A DNA stretch of 52,632 nt from Ammonifex sp. (GCA_003604985.1 QZIW01000073.1:1-52632), one strand, 5' to 3'. Counted from the stretch's first letter, positions 28,438 through 40,020 are shown. Program-made: numbers and translations. The notes: generated by a model not told the origin, from the sequence alone.

Positions 28438-29559
28438 GTGATGGTCGTAAAAGGTCGGGTACGTGTTGACCGGCGAACAAAGAAACTCATCCAGCGCCTC
28501 CAACCTAACGAGATAGCAATCATTAGCCACAGCGGGATTGATAAGCTTGCAGCGCAAGGGCTCATTGGGGCACGCTGCAAACTTGTTCTTAACGCCGAAT
28601 GCTCGATTTCGCCTGATTACCCTAATGAAGGCCCTCTAATGCTCGTTAAGGCGGGAGTGCCTGTTATCGACAACCTCGGGCCTGAAATCATGTCTGTTCC
28701 CGAGGGTTCCGAAGTTGAAGTAATCGGTGATACCGTCTATGTAAAAAACAGTTTTGTCGCCCGCGGCGATTTCCTTGACGAAGAGAAGGTGATTACCGCC
28801 ATGGAGGCGGTAAGGAGTCGCCTCGGTGAAGTGCTCACCTCTTTTGTGGACAACACACTGGCTTACGCCCGGAGCGAAATCAGCCTCGTAGCTCAGGAGA
28901 TCCCCATGCCCCCTCTTAAAACGAAACTGCGCGGGAAGCACGTCTTAATCGTTGTCCGCGGTTTTGACTACAAAGAGGATCTGAGAGCAGTCAAATCCTA
29001 CATAAACGAGATGCGCCCTGTTCTGGTGGGCGTTGACGGCGGTGCCGACGCTCTGTTGGAATTCGGGTACCGTTCGGACATTGTTGTCGGTGATATGGAC
29101 AGTGTCAGCGATACTGCTCTCAAACAAGCCCGGGAGATTGTGGTTCATGCTTACCCCAACGGTGATGCACCGGGCTTGAAGAGGGTCAAGGAATTGGGAT
29201 TGTCGGCCTTTACGCTGCCGTTGTCAGGCACCAGCGAAGATGTCGCCATGCTCCTCGCCTTTGAAAAAGGTGCGGGCCTTATCGTTGCCGTCGGCACTCA
29301 TTCAAACGTTCTTGACTTTTTAGAAAAAGGACGGCGCGGTATGGGAAGCACATTCCTCGTGAGGTTAAAAGTAGGATCCATACTGGTTGACGCCAAGGGG
29401 GTCTCCAGACTTTATCGCAACAAGGTCAAGGGGCGCTATCTCGCCCAGGTGATCGCTGCGGCGCTGCTTCCGTTCGCGGCGGTGGCTATCATCTCTCCAC
29501 CGATAAGGCAACTTATGAGGCTGGTGTTTATTCAATTCCGGATGTTTTTAGGACTATAA
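28438..29559 (+). CDS. steA: SteA-like putative cytokinetic ring protein (thiamin pyrophosphokinase-like fold)
   Basis: 'VDRRTKKLIQRLQPNEIAIISHSGIDKLAAQGLIGARCKLVLNAECSISPDYPNEGPLMLVKAGVPVID...VGVDGGADALLEFGYRSDIVVGDMDSVSD'; C-terminal TM. Confidence 0.85.
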   Translation: MMVVKGRVRVDRRTKKLIQRLQPNEIAIISHSGIDKLAAQGLIGARCKLVLNAECSISPDYPNEGPLMLVKAGVPVIDNLGPEIMSVPEGSEVEVIGDTVYVKNSFVARGDFLDEEKVITAMEAVRSRLGEVLTSFVDNTLAYARSEISLVAQEIPMPPLKTKLRGKHVLIVVRGFDYKEDLRAVKSYINEMRPVLVGVDGGADALLEFGYRSDIVVGDMDSVSDTALKQAREIVVHAYPNGDAPGLKRVKELGLSAFTLPLSGTSEDVAMLLAFEKGAGLIVAVGTHSNVLDFLEKGRRGMGSTFLVRLKVGSILVDAKGVSRLYRNKVKGRYLAQVIAAALLPFAAVAIISPPIRQLMRLVFIQFRMFLGL

Positions 29560-29577
29560 AAAAGGAGAACAGTTAAC

Positions 29578-30468
29578 ATGATTATGGACATCCGCTACCA
29601 CATCATAACGCTGGTCGCGGTTTTCTTAATGTTGGGACTTGGAATCCTCATCGGCACGACAATGGTAGGAAGTGACGCCATATTAAAACAACAGGGGCAG
29701 CTTGCGGAACGCATTGAAAAGCAGTTCAACGACTTGCGTAGTGAAAACGAAAAGGTCCGGCAGCGCATCGAGCAGGTGGAGGCTGAAAACGGCGTACTCC
29801 GTACGTTTGCGGAAGAAATCGTCCCCTTTGCCACCGCAGGCCGGTTGCAGGGACTTCGGATTGGTCTTTTTGAAGCGGGCGGACCGGCGCCTCAAGAGTT
29901 GCTGAACGAACTTAGGGTGGCGGGAGCCGAGGTGGAACCGGTAATAACCTTTGTGAACGGTTTGGACCTTGCGTCCTCCTACGAAAAACTACGCCAGGAT
30001 TTCGGCTGGCCTGATAAAAAGCCGGAGGACTTGAGCGCGCGCCTCGCTCATGAAATAAGCCGCGCCGTAGCGACCGGCCAGAATCCCTCTCTGATAAGTT
30101 ATTTACAAGAGGAAGGCCTTCTAACCGTGAGCGGCAACTGCAATAAACCGGTTAACGCCGTGATTCTGGTTGGCGGCACCGAAGGGGCGGAAAACGGACG
30201 CATTTCGCGTGTTGACCTTAATTTAATCGACGGCATCATAGAGGAAGGCATCGAGATCGTGGGGGTCGAGGAGAGCACAGGCAGCGGCGACAGTATTAAA
30301 GAATACCAGCGGAGGAAAATTAGTACTGTCGACAATGTCGATACGCCTTGGGGACGCGTTGCGTTGGTCCTGGCTCTGTCGGGCCAACCGGGTAAGTACG
30401 GCACCAAACCTACGGCCAAACAACTCCTGCCGACTCATTCCACCGTTGGCGTAAACAAACCGGTTTAA
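29578..30468 (+). CDS. MctB/SteB-like membrane protein (annotated 'copper transporter' family)
   Basis: 'MDIRYHIITLVAVFLMLGLGILIGTTMVGSDAILKQQGQLAERIEKQFNDLR' N-terminal TM and coiled coil; follows steA. Confidence 0.8.
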   Translation: MIMDIRYHIITLVAVFLMLGLGILIGTTMVGSDAILKQQGQLAERIEKQFNDLRSENEKVRQRIEQVEAENGVLRTFAEEIVPFATAGRLQGLRIGLFEAGGPAPQELLNELRVAGAEVEPVITFVNGLDLASSYEKLRQDFGWPDKKPEDLSARLAHEISRAVATGQNPSLISYLQEEGLLTVSGNCNKPVNAVILVGGTEGAENGRISRVDLNLIDGIIEEGIEIVGVEESTGSGDSIKEYQRRKISTVDNVDTPWGRVALVLALSGQPGKYGTKPTAKQLLPTHSTVGVNKPV

Positions 30469-30510
30469 AGCGCCCCAAGCCCAACATAAAATTCATGCGG
30501 CGGTGCGATC

Positions 30511-31206
30511 ATGAAAACCGTTTCGGTGGTTATTCCGGCCTACAACGAAGCTTGTAACATAACGAAAGTCGTCGAGTCGGTAAGGCAAATACCCGAGGTG
30601 TCAGAAGTCATCGTCGTCGACGACGCCTCCTCCGACGAAACTTCAACCATAGCCATCAAAGCGGGAGCAAAGGTGATCTGCCTTCCGGTCAACAGCGGCA
30701 AAGGGGAAGCGGTGAGGCAAGGAATAGCAGTAGCCGCCGGGGACGTGGTGGTGCTTCTCGATGCCGATCTGGGCGAAAGCGCCGCGCACGCACGCGCGCT
30801 CATTCTTCCCGTGCTTAGTGGCGAAGCCGATATGACGGTGGCGCGCTTTCCTTCCCCCCGCAAAAAAGGGGGGTTCGGTCTCGTGCGGGGGCTTGCTCGC
30901 GCGGGGATCCGGTACTTCACCGGGCTGGAGGTTACCGCGCCTCTTTCCGGTCAGAGGGCCATTTCCAGGGACGCACTTCACGCCGTGCAGCCTCTCGCGC
31001 GAGGGTTTGGTGTTGAAGTGGCCCTTACCATAAAGGCGGCGCGAAGAGGGTACAGCATACGCGAAGTGCCCGTGTCCATGAGCCACCGTGAAACCGGAAG
31101 AGATTTACGCGGCTTTCTCCACCGGGGCCGTCAATTCCGCGATGTGCTCTTCACACTTGGCCGGCTTTATTACGAATACCGGTTTTGCAGCAAGGTGGCG
31201 GATTAA
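30511..31206 (+). CDS. Glycosyltransferase family 2
   Basis: 'VSVVIPAYNEACNITKVVESVRQIPEVSEVIVVDDASSDETSTIA', 'VVLLDADLG'. Confidence 0.92.
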   Translation: MKTVSVVIPAYNEACNITKVVESVRQIPEVSEVIVVDDASSDETSTIAIKAGAKVICLPVNSGKGEAVRQGIAVAAGDVVVLLDADLGESAAHARALILPVLSGEADMTVARFPSPRKKGGFGLVRGLARAGIRYFTGLEVTAPLSGQRAISRDALHAVQPLARGFGVEVALTIKAARRGYSIREVPVSMSHRETGRDLRGFLHRGRQFRDVLFTLGRLYYEYRFCSKVAD

Positions 31207-32037
31207 ATGGAGTTTTTCCTCGTAGCCCTTGCGGTTTTTCTCTTTTGTTTCATTCTCACCAGGGTCATCCTCCGACCTTTGCTGGCACTTCTGCGAACGC
31301 CGTGGTCAATGCGTCCGAATTACAAGGGAAAGGAGATCCCGGTAGGAGCGGGTGCGGTTTTCCTTTTGGCACTCTTGCCTACTGCTTTCCTGGGATTTGT
31401 CGCCGCACCGGGTTATCTCGACGACAGACTAGTCTTAAGTTTTTTGTTTTTAATGGCTGTGACCACTCTGGTCGGCATCATCGATGACGTTTTGGGTGCC
31501 CGCAAAGTCACCGGCCTGAAAGGGCATTTCGGCCGGCTGCTGCGGGGAGAATTGACAACCGGCGGACTTAAGGCGCTCGCTATCGCTTTGGGCAGCCTTG
31601 TCGTCTTTGCCGGTACGGTTGATATTTGGGAAGCACTCCTCAACGCTACGCTGGTGTCTCTGTTCGTGAATGCGTTGAACATGTTCGATCTCCGCCCCGG
31701 CCGCGCCGGCAAAGTCTTTCTGGTAACCGCTTTAGCGGTGACGTTGGCGGCATGGAAAGAGCAAAATCTGGTGCCCATGTGGGCCGTCGGCGGTTCTCTT
31801 CTGGCTCTCTTTCCCCTGGACTTACGGGCGAAAGCCATGATGGGTGACGCGGGCGCCAATACTCTGGGTGCGGCACTGGGTCTCACCATTGCCTGGACCG
31901 TCGGCATCAATACCCGGCTTGGGATATTGGCCGCTTTGCTCATCCTGCATTTGTTGGCTGAGCGGTATTCTTTCACTAAAATCATTGCCGGTAACCGCAT
32001 CCTTAATTTCTTGGATCTACTTGGCCGGCGAGAATAG
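31207..32037 (+). CDS. MraY/WecA-like membrane glycosyltransferase (GT4 family)
   Basis: Multi-TM; 'LVGIIDDVLGARKVTGLKGHFGRL', 'NALNMFDLRPGRAGK', 'AKAMMGDAGANTLGAALG'. Confidence 0.85.
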   Translation: MEFFLVALAVFLFCFILTRVILRPLLALLRTPWSMRPNYKGKEIPVGAGAVFLLALLPTAFLGFVAAPGYLDDRLVLSFLFLMAVTTLVGIIDDVLGARKVTGLKGHFGRLLRGELTTGGLKALAIALGSLVVFAGTVDIWEALLNATLVSLFVNALNMFDLRPGRAGKVFLVTALAVTLAAWKEQNLVPMWAVGGSLLALFPLDLRAKAMMGDAGANTLGAALGLTIAWTVGINTRLGILAALLILHLLAERYSFTKIIAGNRILNFLDLLGRRE

Positions 32038-32075
32038 AAGCAGGATTTTTTGCGTATGATGCCGAAAGAATTACC

Positions 32076-32753
32076 GTGACGTTAGCAAAAAACATCAAAC
32101 GAGTAAATATTTTTCTTGGACCTTTGGGCAGCGGAAAAACGGCTGTAGCCCTTAACTCGGCCCTGCATTTGGCCGCGAACGGGGAAGAGAGCGTCCTTGT
32201 CGACCTCGACATCATCAACCCTTACTTCCGGTCCCGCTCGGTACGGAAAGAGTTTGCAGGCTATGGTATAGAAGTCATCTGCCCCCCGGAAAGGATTGCC
32301 CGGGGGGATTTACCGGCTTTGCCCGGAGCCGTCCGTGGCGCTTTGGTTTCAAACAGGCGTGTCATTTTCGACGTAGGCGGCGATTCCGCCGGCGCTACGG
32401 TCCTTGGCTGCTATCAACCGTATTTGCCGAAGGGGGAATACCGTCTTTTTTTTGTTGTTAATACCCGGAGGCCCTTTATGCGGACGGTGGAAGAAATTGC
32501 GGCAACGGCGAGGGAAATAGAGACCGCGGCCCGGACCAAAATCGACTTTATAGTGAACAACACGAACCTCGGCCGACAAACAAGCGTCGCCCACGTCCGG
32601 GAAGGACTAAAAATCACCAGAGCGGCGGCCGCACGCCTGAACATCAGCGTTGCCTTCAGCAGCGTGTTGGATGACCTGAGTGAACCCGCGAAGAACCAAA
32701 TCGACGGTCAGATGCTGCCGCTTAGAATGTTTTTGAACCCGCCGTGGGATTGA
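32076..32753 (+). CDS. P-loop nucleotide-binding protein (CobQ/MinD-like fold)
   Basis: 'VNIFLGPLGSGKTAVALNSALHLAANGEESVLVDLDIINPYFRSR'. Confidence 0.75.
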   Translation: MTLAKNIKRVNIFLGPLGSGKTAVALNSALHLAANGEESVLVDLDIINPYFRSRSVRKEFAGYGIEVICPPERIARGDLPALPGAVRGALVSNRRVIFDVGGDSAGATVLGCYQPYLPKGEYRLFFVVNTRRPFMRTVEEIAATAREIETAARTKIDFIVNNTNLGRQTSVAHVREGLKITRAAAARLNISVAFSSVLDDLSEPAKNQIDGQMLPLRMFLNPPWD

Positions 32754-32872
32754 ACTTTTACCGCCGGAAGTTCGGCGTGCTTGAAAACATCCACGGCACC
32801 GGACCCAACCGGCGGCGGGTAGGGTTATCAATATGCGTGAACCTTACATTTAACGGTCATCGGAGGAGTTGT

Positions 32873-33118
32873 ATGCCGCAGGTCTTTTTTGAAAACGAAC
32901 GATGCAAAGGATGCGAACTCTGCGTTACTGTATGCCCAAAAAAAATAATCGCGTTGTCCGCGGGCGAGATAAACAGCTTCGGTTTTCACCCGGCTGTTTT
33001 AACCGACGGGACCAAGTGCACCGGGTGCGGATTTTGCTTTTTAGTGTGCCCTGACCTGGCGGTTACCGTTGTAAGGGAGGAGGGCGGCAATGGAGAGAGT
33101 ACTGATGAAGGGGAATGA
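32873..33118 (+). CDS. 2-oxoacid:acceptor oxidoreductase delta subunit, 4Fe-4S ferredoxin
   Basis: ATG at 32873 after [21 protein letters not shown] and [13 protein letters not shown] motifs. Confidence 0.92.
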   Translation: MPQVFFENERCKGCELCVTVCPKKIIALSAGEINSFGFHPAVLTDGTKCTGCGFCFLVCPDLAVTVVREEGGNGESTDEGE

Positions 33119-34154
33119 GGCTTTCGGTGAGGGAGCCGTCCGGGCCGGTTGCAGGCATTTCTTCGGCTATCCGATTACGCCTCAGAGTGAGTTGCCGCAC
33201 TACTTGGCCCGACGGCTTCCTGAGGTGGGTGGCCTTTACCTCCAGGCTGAAAGTGAAGTGGCGGCCATCAACATGGTTTATGGGGCCGCGGCGGCAGGCG
33301 CACGGGTGATGACCTCCTCCTCAAGCCCGGGGATCAGTTTGATGCAGGAAGGGATCTCCTACATTGCGTGCGCCGAGCTTCCCTGCGTGGTGGTAAACAT
33401 AATGAGGGGCGGACCCGGTCTTGGCAACATTGCACCCTCCCAGGCCGACTACTTTCAAGCGGTCAAGGGCGGTGGTCACGGTGATTACCGTTTACCCGTA
33501 CTGGCCCCCGCTTCAATCCAGGAAATAATCGACCTTATAGTCCTGGCTTTCGATCTTGCGGACAAGTACCGCAACCCGGTCATGGTTGTCGGGGACGGGA
33601 TCCTCGGGCAAATGATGGAGCCGGTAGAACTCGGTCCGGCGCCCGAAGTAACACCGCCGCCGAAGCCCTGGGCGACCACGGGAACCCTGGGACGAAAGTC
33701 ACGAAACGTTGTAAACTCACTGTATATCGAGCCCGAAGAATTGGAGAAAGTGAATCTGCGTTTGCAAGCGAAATACAAGCAGGTGGAGCAGGAGGAGAAA
33801 CGCTGGGAAGAATACCGCGCGGACGATGCGCAGGTGATTATCGTGGCCTTCGGTATGGTAGCCAGAATCGCAAAGGCCGTGGTTGACAGCATGAGAATGG
33901 CCGGAATACCGGTGGGGCTGATCAGACCCGTAACACTGTATCCCTTTCCCGACAAACCGCTTGCCGCCAGTGCTTCAGGCGCCGCGAAAGCCTTTCTGGT
34001 CGTGGAAATGAATGCGGGGCAGATGTTGGAGGACGTAAAGCTGGCGGTATGCGGCAGGAAACCGGTTCATTTTTACGGGCGCACCGGCGGCATGGTGACC
34101 TCGGTCGCCGAGGTCGAAGGCAAAGTCCGGGATATCTGGGAGGGTCTAAAGTAA
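33090..34154 (+). CDS. 2-oxoacid:ferredoxin oxidoreductase alpha subunit
   Basis: '[35 protein letters not shown]...[54 protein letters not shown]'. Confidence 0.94.
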   Translation: MERVLMKGNEAFGEGAVRAGCRHFFGYPITPQSELPHYLARRLPEVGGLYLQAESEVAAINMVYGAAAAGARVMTSSSSPGISLMQEGISYIACAELPCVVVNIMRGGPGLGNIAPSQADYFQAVKGGGHGDYRLPVLAPASIQEIIDLIVLAFDLADKYRNPVMVVGDGILGQMMEPVELGPAPEVTPPPKPWATTGTLGRKSRNVVNSLYIEPEELEKVNLRLQAKYKQVEQEEKRWEEYRADDAQVIIVAFGMVARIAKAVVDSMRMAGIPVGLIRPVTLYPFPDKPLAASASGAAKAFLVVEMNAGQMLEDVKLAVCGRKPVHFYGRTGGMVTSVAEVEGKVRDIWEGLK

Positions 34155-34901
34155 ATGGCTGTTTCCACGAAACGGACGCAGGGACTGGCGGATAAACATT
34201 TTCATTACTGCCCGGGCTGCACTCATGGTATCATCCACCGTTTGGTGGCCGAAGCGATAGAGGAACTGGGCGTACTGGAGAAGACCGTGGGCGTCTGCCC
34301 GGTAGGGTGTGCCGTCTTTGCGTACGATTATTTTAATTGTGACATGATAGAAGCCGCTCACGGGCGAGCGCCGGCGGTTGCCACCGGTGTAAAACGGGTG
34401 CTCCCGGAAAGCGTCGTCTTTACCTATCAGGGCGACGGGGATCTCGCAGCAATCGGCACCGCGGAAACGGTCCATGCGGCCGCGCGCGGCGAGAGGATAA
34501 CGACCATTTTCGTCAATAATGCCGTTTACGGCATGACGGGCGGGCAAATGGCCCCCACCACGCTGCTGGGCCAAAAAACAACCACGACGCCGTTCGGCCG
34601 GCAGTCGTCGGTTGCCGGATATCCTTTAAAGGTTTCGGAAATGGTCGCTACCATCGATGGAGCGGCTTATGTCACCCGCGTCGCCGTAAACTCACCCAAG
34701 AACATCTTGCGTGCCAAAAAGGCAATCTTGAAGGCCTTTAACGTCCAACTCAAGGGTTTGGGTTTTTCCCTGGTAGAAGTCCTGTCCACCTGCCCCACAA
34801 ACTGGGGGTTAAGCCCGCCTGAGGCGCTGCGCTGGGTGAAAGAAAAGATGATTCCGGTCTACCCCTTGGGCGACTTTAAAGTGCCGGAGGATGAAGTCTG
34901 A
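34155..34901 (+). CDS. 2-oxoacid:ferredoxin oxidoreductase beta subunit (TPP-binding)
   Basis: '[23 protein letters not shown]...[59 protein letters not shown]'. Confidence 0.94.
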   Translation: MAVSTKRTQGLADKHFHYCPGCTHGIIHRLVAEAIEELGVLEKTVGVCPVGCAVFAYDYFNCDMIEAAHGRAPAVATGVKRVLPESVVFTYQGDGDLAAIGTAETVHAAARGERITTIFVNNAVYGMTGGQMAPTTLLGQKTTTTPFGRQSSVAGYPLKVSEMVATIDGAAYVTRVAVNSPKNILRAKKAILKAFNVQLKGLGFSLVEVLSTCPTNWGLSPPEALRWVKEKMIPVYPLGDFKVPEDEV

Positions 34902-35467
34902 TGTTAGAAGCGGTTCTCCTTGCCGGTTTTGGCGGTCAGGGCATACTATCTACCGGCATGTTGTTGTCTTATGCGGGGATGGAAGAAGGGTTACACGTAT
35001 CCTGGATTCCTTCCTACGGCCCGGAGATGCGGGGGGGAACCGCAAACTGCGCGGTTACCGTGTCCGATGCGCCGATTAGTTCACCGTTGGTTACGGAGCC
35101 GACGACGCTTATCGCGATGAACCTCCCTTCATTGGAAAAATACGAAACCTCGGTTAGACCGGGCGGGCTTATACTTTACAACGCCTCCCTTATATACCGG
35201 TTGCCTGAGCGGCAGGACGCAAGGGTTCTCGGCGTAAAAGCCAATGAAGTAGCCGAAAGCATCGGCAATATTCGCGTAGCCGCCAACGTGATGTTGGGCG
35301 CATTCATCGAGGTTTCGCAAGCGATTTCCCTTAAGAGCGCTCTCGAAGCGCTGACTAAAGTGCTGCCGCCGCACAGACACAAGCTTATTCCTGCGAACCA
35401 GAAAGCGTTGCAGGAAGGAGCCAGGATCGCCCGCGAAGCGGGCTTGGTGAATAGCGTCAACCATTAA
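34901..35467 (+). CDS. 2-oxoacid:ferredoxin oxidoreductase gamma subunit
   Basis: '[53 protein letters not shown]'. Confidence 0.94.
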   Translation: MLEAVLLAGFGGQGILSTGMLLSYAGMEEGLHVSWIPSYGPEMRGGTANCAVTVSDAPISSPLVTEPTTLIAMNLPSLEKYETSVRPGGLILYNASLIYRLPERQDARVLGVKANEVAESIGNIRVAANVMLGAFIEVSQAISLKSALEALTKVLPPHRHKLIPANQKALQEGARIAREAGLVNSVNH

Positions 35468-35564
35468 CCTTGAACGTTTAGTGCTCGAGAACGAGCCTTA
35501 AAAAAGGCAGCCTAAACCTTAGCCATTGATTCGGTGGTGCTCCAACCCATTACCGGAGGGCCAG

Positions 35565-36698
35565 ATGCGGGGGTTTACTTTGATTCAGACTGAAAGACTG
35601 CTGCACGAGTTTTTGGAATTGGTTAAAATAGACAGCGTTTCCGGGCAGGAAAGGTCAATCTGTGACGCTTTAAAAGGTAGGCTTGCCGCCCTTGGCTTAA
35701 CCGTGTATGAAGATAACGCCGGCGGGGCGATGCCCGAAGCAACGGGGAATATCGTCGCCCGCCTTGACGGTCCGCAATCAGGGCCGCGTCTTTTATTTTG
35801 CGCGCACATGGACACGGTTGAACCGGGAAGGGGGATAAAACCGGTAGTAGGAGCCGAGGGCACGGTTACTTCGGAGGGTGAAACCATCCTTGGCGCGGAC
35901 GACAAAGCGGGGATCGCCGCCATCCTGGAGTCTTTAAGAATAGTTATTGATGAAAAAATACCGCACGGCGGCATAACGGTGGCCTTTACCGTCCGTGAAG
36001 AGACGGGCTTAATCGGCGCCAGATCCCTGGACCCGTCCCTTAAGGCAACTTACGGGTTTGTACTCGATGCGACGGGTCCCCCGGGAGACATTGTGGTCCG
36101 CGCGCCTTCCCAGGATAAAATAGCGGCAACGGTGCACGGCCGGGCGGCGCACGCCGGGGTCAACCCGGAGGCGGGGATCAACGCCATTTACGTTGCGGCC
36201 CGCGCTATTGCGGCCATGAATCTGGGCCGGATTGACGCGGAGACTACCGCCAATATAGGCGTAATCAGCGGTGGGAAAGCGATAAACATAGTACCCGACA
36301 CTGTTTACCTGGAAGGAGAGGTCAGGAGTCTTAAAAAGGAGAAACGAGCGGAGCATACCGCCCTTCTTTGTGGGATAATCGAAAATACGGCCCGGGAAGC
36401 AGGGACTCGTGCCGAGATTTACACTGAACTGCTTTACGACGGTTTTGACCTTCAGGAAAAAGCCCCCGTGGTGCAGGTTGCAGTTCACGCAGCCATCCGT
36501 TGCGGCTTGGCACCTTCACTGACTCAGAGTGGCGGGGGCAGCGATGCGAATATCCTGAACGCCCGCGGCATCCCGACGGTCAATCTGGCCACCGGAATGG
36601 AAAACGTTCATACCACCAGGGAGAGAATCAGGGTGGTCGATATGGTGGACCTTACCCGCCTGGTTATCGAAATCACGAGGTCTGCGGGGATGTTTTAA
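35565..36698 (+). CDS. M20 family peptidase (peptidase T-like)
   Basis: ATG at 35565 after GGAGGG; 'FCAHMDTVEPGRGIKPV', 'ILGADDKAGIAAILE', 'VREETGLIGAR', 'GVNPEAGINAIYVAARAI'. Confidence 0.88.
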   Translation: MRGFTLIQTERLLHEFLELVKIDSVSGQERSICDALKGRLAALGLTVYEDNAGGAMPEATGNIVARLDGPQSGPRLLFCAHMDTVEPGRGIKPVVGAEGTVTSEGETILGADDKAGIAAILESLRIVIDEKIPHGGITVAFTVREETGLIGARSLDPSLKATYGFVLDATGPPGDIVVRAPSQDKIAATVHGRAAHAGVNPEAGINAIYVAARAIAAMNLGRIDAETTANIGVISGGKAINIVPDTVYLEGEVRSLKKEKRAEHTALLCGIIENTAREAGTRAEIYTELLYDGFDLQEKAPVVQVAVHAAIRCGLAPSLTQSGGGSDANILNARGIPTVNLATGMENVHTTRERIRVVDMVDLTRLVIEITRSAGMF

Positions 36699-36723
36699 AT
36701 ATTATCGTGGAGGATAAGTAGCC

Positions 36724-37551
36724 TTGCGTTTCATTAAAATGCATGGTTTGGGTAATGACTTCGTGGTAGTCGTAGAGAGTAAAGTCTCACCTGACGCTGC
36801 AGATTTCGCACGGCGCGTCTGCGACCGTCATTTCGGCGTCGGCGCAGATGGGCTGGTGTACATACTTCCTTCTGATACGGCTGACCTCCGGATGCGCGTC
36901 TTTAATCCGGACGGGTCGGAGGCCGAAATGTGCGGCAACGCCATCCGTTGTGTGGCAAAATATGCTTACGAGAGCGGCATGTCAAAAAGAGAACAACTTC
37001 GGGTGGAAACAGGCGCGGGTGTCCTCATACCACGCCTGGAGATTGAAGACGGTAAGGTAATCCAAATAGAGGTGGACATGGGAGAGCCGATTTTTGAGCG
37101 AGGTTTGATTCCCATCGCCGGACCGCCGGGACGCGTTGTTGCGGAACCTTTGGCCGTTGACGACGGAATGTTTGAAATAACCGCGGTGTCTTTCGGCAAC
37201 CCTCACTGCGTAATCTTTGTACCGGACGTCTCGGCCGTGAAACTTGACGTGACCGGTCCCAAAATCGAACGTAACCCTGCCTTTCCTAAACGTACGAACG
37301 TAGAGTTCGTCCAGGTGCTGGAGCGGGACGCCCTACGCGTGCGGGTCTGGGAACGGGGAGCGGGCGAAACCTTAGCCTGCGGCACCGGGGCCTGCGCGAC
37401 CGCGGTAGCCTCCTTTTTGAACGGCCTGACCGACCGCAAAGTAACGGTAAGCCTGCCGGGCGGGGACATTTTAGTTACATGGGCCGACGACAACCACGTT
37501 TACATGACCGGACCCGCCGCAGAAGTTTTCCGCGGCGACTGGCCAAGCTGA
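36724..37551 (+). CDS. dapF: Diaminopimelate epimerase
   Basis: '[11 protein letters not shown]...[24 protein letters not shown]...[20 protein letters not shown]'. Confidence 0.96.
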   Translation: MRFIKMHGLGNDFVVVVESKVSPDAADFARRVCDRHFGVGADGLVYILPSDTADLRMRVFNPDGSEAEMCGNAIRCVAKYAYESGMSKREQLRVETGAGVLIPRLEIEDGKVIQIEVDMGEPIFERGLIPIAGPPGRVVAEPLAVDDGMFEITAVSFGNPHCVIFVPDVSAVKLDVTGPKIERNPAFPKRTNVEFVQVLERDALRVRVWERGAGETLACGTGACATAVASFLNGLTDRKVTVSLPGGDILVTWADDNHVYMTGPAAEVFRGDWPS

Positions 37552-37570
37552 AAAAGAGGAGGCGTTTGCA

Positions 37571-38746
37571 TTGACGGACATCGCCAGAAGAGTTCAAAAC
37601 CTGCCCCCTTACTTATTCGCGAGGATCGAACAACTGATTGAGCAGAAAAAGAGTGAAGGCGTTGACGTGATCAGCCTTGGCATAGGGGACCCGGACGAAC
37701 CGACGCCTGAGCACATTTGCCGGGAAGCGGCGCGGCAAATCAACGTTCGTGAGAACCACCAGTACCCTTCTTCCGCCGGCATGTTGGCCTATCGAAGCGC
37801 GGTTGCCGACTGGTATGCCCGGCGCTTTGGCGTTTGGGTTGACCCCAAGAACGAAGTGGTCTCCCTGATCGGCTCCAAGGAGGGCATCGCCCATATTTCC
37901 TGGTGTTTCGTAGACCCCGGGGACACGGTCTTGGTGCCGGACCCGGGCTATCCGGTTTACGCCGGCGGAACTATCCTGGCCGGGGGAAACATCCATTGCC
38001 TGCCCCTTTTGCCTGAGAACGATTATTTGCCCCGCCTTGAGGACATCCCGTCGGACACGGCGAGAAAAGCGAAAATTCTTTTTTTGAACTACCCGAACAA
38101 CCCTACCGCAGCGGTTACCCGGGAGGGCTTTTTCGACGAAGTGGTGCGGTTCGCCCGGGAATACGACATACTTGTTTGCCATGATGCAGCTTACATCGAC
38201 GTCTCGTTTGAAGGTTATCGTCCACCCAGTTTCTTGGAAATCCAGGGGGCAAAAGAAGTCGGCATAGAATTCGGTTCTGTTTCGAAACCTTACAACATGA
38301 CGGGCTGGCGGTGCGGTTGGGCGGTCGGCAACAAACATGCCATAGAAGTCCTGGGTCGGCTTAAGTCCAACATCGACTCTGGTGTGTTCCAGGCGGTCCA
38401 GTACGCGGCAATCGCCGGGTTGAACGGCAGTCAGCAATGTGTGTCGAGAATCAACGGCGTTTACCGGAAAAGAAGGGATATGGCCCTGGCCGCCCTTGGC
38501 GAAATAGGCTGGGACATAACACCTACCAAAGCAACTTTTTACCTCTGGTTAAAGGTACCGAAGGGTTTCACCTCTGAATCGTTCGCGGAGCACCTGATCG
38601 ACAGGGCGGGGGTCGTCGTAACCCCCGGTACGGGGTACGGAAATTACGGCGCGGGTTATTTCAGGATATCACTGACCCTGTCTGACGCGTTGCTACAGGA
38701 GGCCCTTAAAAGGTTGAAAAGTACGCTCGGTAGAGTATCCTTTTGA
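37571..38746 (+). CDS. dapL: LL-diaminopimelate aminotransferase
   Basis: Class I aminotransferase; '[55 protein letters not shown]', '[21 protein letters not shown]'; next to dapF. Confidence 0.9.
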   Translation: MTDIARRVQNLPPYLFARIEQLIEQKKSEGVDVISLGIGDPDEPTPEHICREAARQINVRENHQYPSSAGMLAYRSAVADWYARRFGVWVDPKNEVVSLIGSKEGIAHISWCFVDPGDTVLVPDPGYPVYAGGTILAGGNIHCLPLLPENDYLPRLEDIPSDTARKAKILFLNYPNNPTAAVTREGFFDEVVRFAREYDILVCHDAAYIDVSFEGYRPPSFLEIQGAKEVGIEFGSVSKPYNMTGWRCGWAVGNKHAIEVLGRLKSNIDSGVFQAVQYAAIAGLNGSQQCVSRINGVYRKRRDMALAALGEIGWDITPTKATFYLWLKVPKGFTSESFAEHLIDRAGVVVTPGTGYGNYGAGYFRISLTLSDALLQEALKRLKSTLGRVSF

Positions 38747-38832
38747 CAGATCGCCTCCAAAACGACGGTTATACTGATGGGAACCGGTTTACGAAAACAA
38801 CTTAATAATTTGTTCAAGGGGAGAAGAACTTA

Positions 38833-40020
38833 GTGCGCCTTTCAAGCCGTGCAATGGGAATCAGCCCTTCACCGACTCTGGCGGTCGATGCCCGAGCGAA
38901 AGAACTTGCGTCAGCCGGGGAGCGGATTATCAATTTCGGTGTAGGGGAACCGGACTTCGACACGCCTGAAAATATTAAAGAGGCAGCAGCGCAAGCCATG
39001 TCCCGGGGGATGACCAAGTACACACCGGTTCCCGGAATTTTAGAGCTGAGAAAAGCAATCTGTGAAAAACTCTTCAAGGATAACGGCCTGGAGTACCAGC
39101 CCGGGGAAATCGTGGTTTCGTGCGGCGCCAAGCACTCTCTTTACAACGCGATCCAGGTACTGGTCGAAGAGGGGGACGAGGTAATAGTACCTGCCCCGTA
39201 TTGGGTCACTTATGTGGAGCAGATTAAACTGGCAGGCGCAAAACCGGTGGTAATCCAAACACGCCCGGAAAATGGCTTTAAAATATTGCCGGAAGACATC
39301 GTGCAAGCGCTGAGTCCCGATACCCGCCTTCTAATCCTCAACACACCCTCAAACCCTACCGGAAGCGTCTACACCGTTGCAGAAATTAAGGCTCTCGCAG
39401 AGGTGCTGATAACGGCCGGAATCTGGGTGCTGTCGGATGAGATTTACGAGAAACTGATTTACGACGGCGCCCGGCATACCAGCATAGCCGCTGTCAGCCC
39501 TGAGATCAAGGAAAGGACCATCGTCGTAAACGGCGTTTCCAAAGCTTACGCCATGACCGGTTGGCGCATAGGTTACGCCGCGGCGCCGGCCGGGGTTGCC
39601 AAAGCGATGACCGGCCTCCAGAGCCACTGTACCTCGAACCCGGATTCAATCGCACAGGCTGCGGCTTTAGAGGCACTTCGTGGCCCGCAGCAGAGTCTGT
39701 CGACGATGGTTGCGGCTTTTGCCGAACGCCGCGAGTACATCCTTCAAAGACTCGACCAGGTACCCGGCATCAAATGCGGCAGGCCCGGCGGGGCTTTCTA
39801 TGTGTTCCCCGATGTTTCGGCGTACTTCGGCCGGAGACTCAACCATACGACGGTTGCCAGCGGCACCGATTTGGCCGCCCTCCTGCTGGAAGAAGCAAAA
39901 GTCGCCGTTGTACCCGGAGCGGCCTTCGGTGACGATAGGTTCGTAAGAATTTCCTACGCGACCTCCTTCGAAAACATAAAGGAAGGCCTTAATCGCATAG
40001 CCACGGTACTTTGCGGGTAA
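38833..40020 (+). CDS. Pyridoxal phosphate-dependent aminotransferase (aspartate aminotransferase-like)
   Basis: 'LSSRAMGISPSPTLAVDARAKELASAGERIINFGVGEPDFDTPENIKEAA', 'VNGVSKAYAMTGWRIGYAAAP'. Confidence 0.92.
   Translation: MRLSSRAMGISPSPTLAVDARAKELASAGERIINFGVGEPDFDTPENIKEAAAQAMSRGMTKYTPVPGILELRKAICEKLFKDNGLEYQPGEIVVSCGAKHSLYNAIQVLVEEGDEVIVPAPYWVTYVEQIKLAGAKPVVIQTRPENGFKILPEDIVQALSPDTRLLILNTPSNPTGSVYTVAEIKALAEVLITAGIWVLSDEIYEKLIYDGARHTSIAAVSPEIKERTIVVNGVSKAYAMTGWRIGYAAAPAGVAKAMTGLQSHCTSNPDSIAQAAALEALRGPQQSLSTMVAAFAERREYILQRLDQVPGIKCGRPGGAFYVFPDVSAYFGRRLNHTTVASGTDLAALLLEEAKVAVVPGAAFGDDRFVRISYATSFENIKEGLNRIATVLCG

Noticed and set aside
37613-38437. 274-aa minus-strand ORF
   Set aside because: Antisense shadow of dapL with no recognisable motif.
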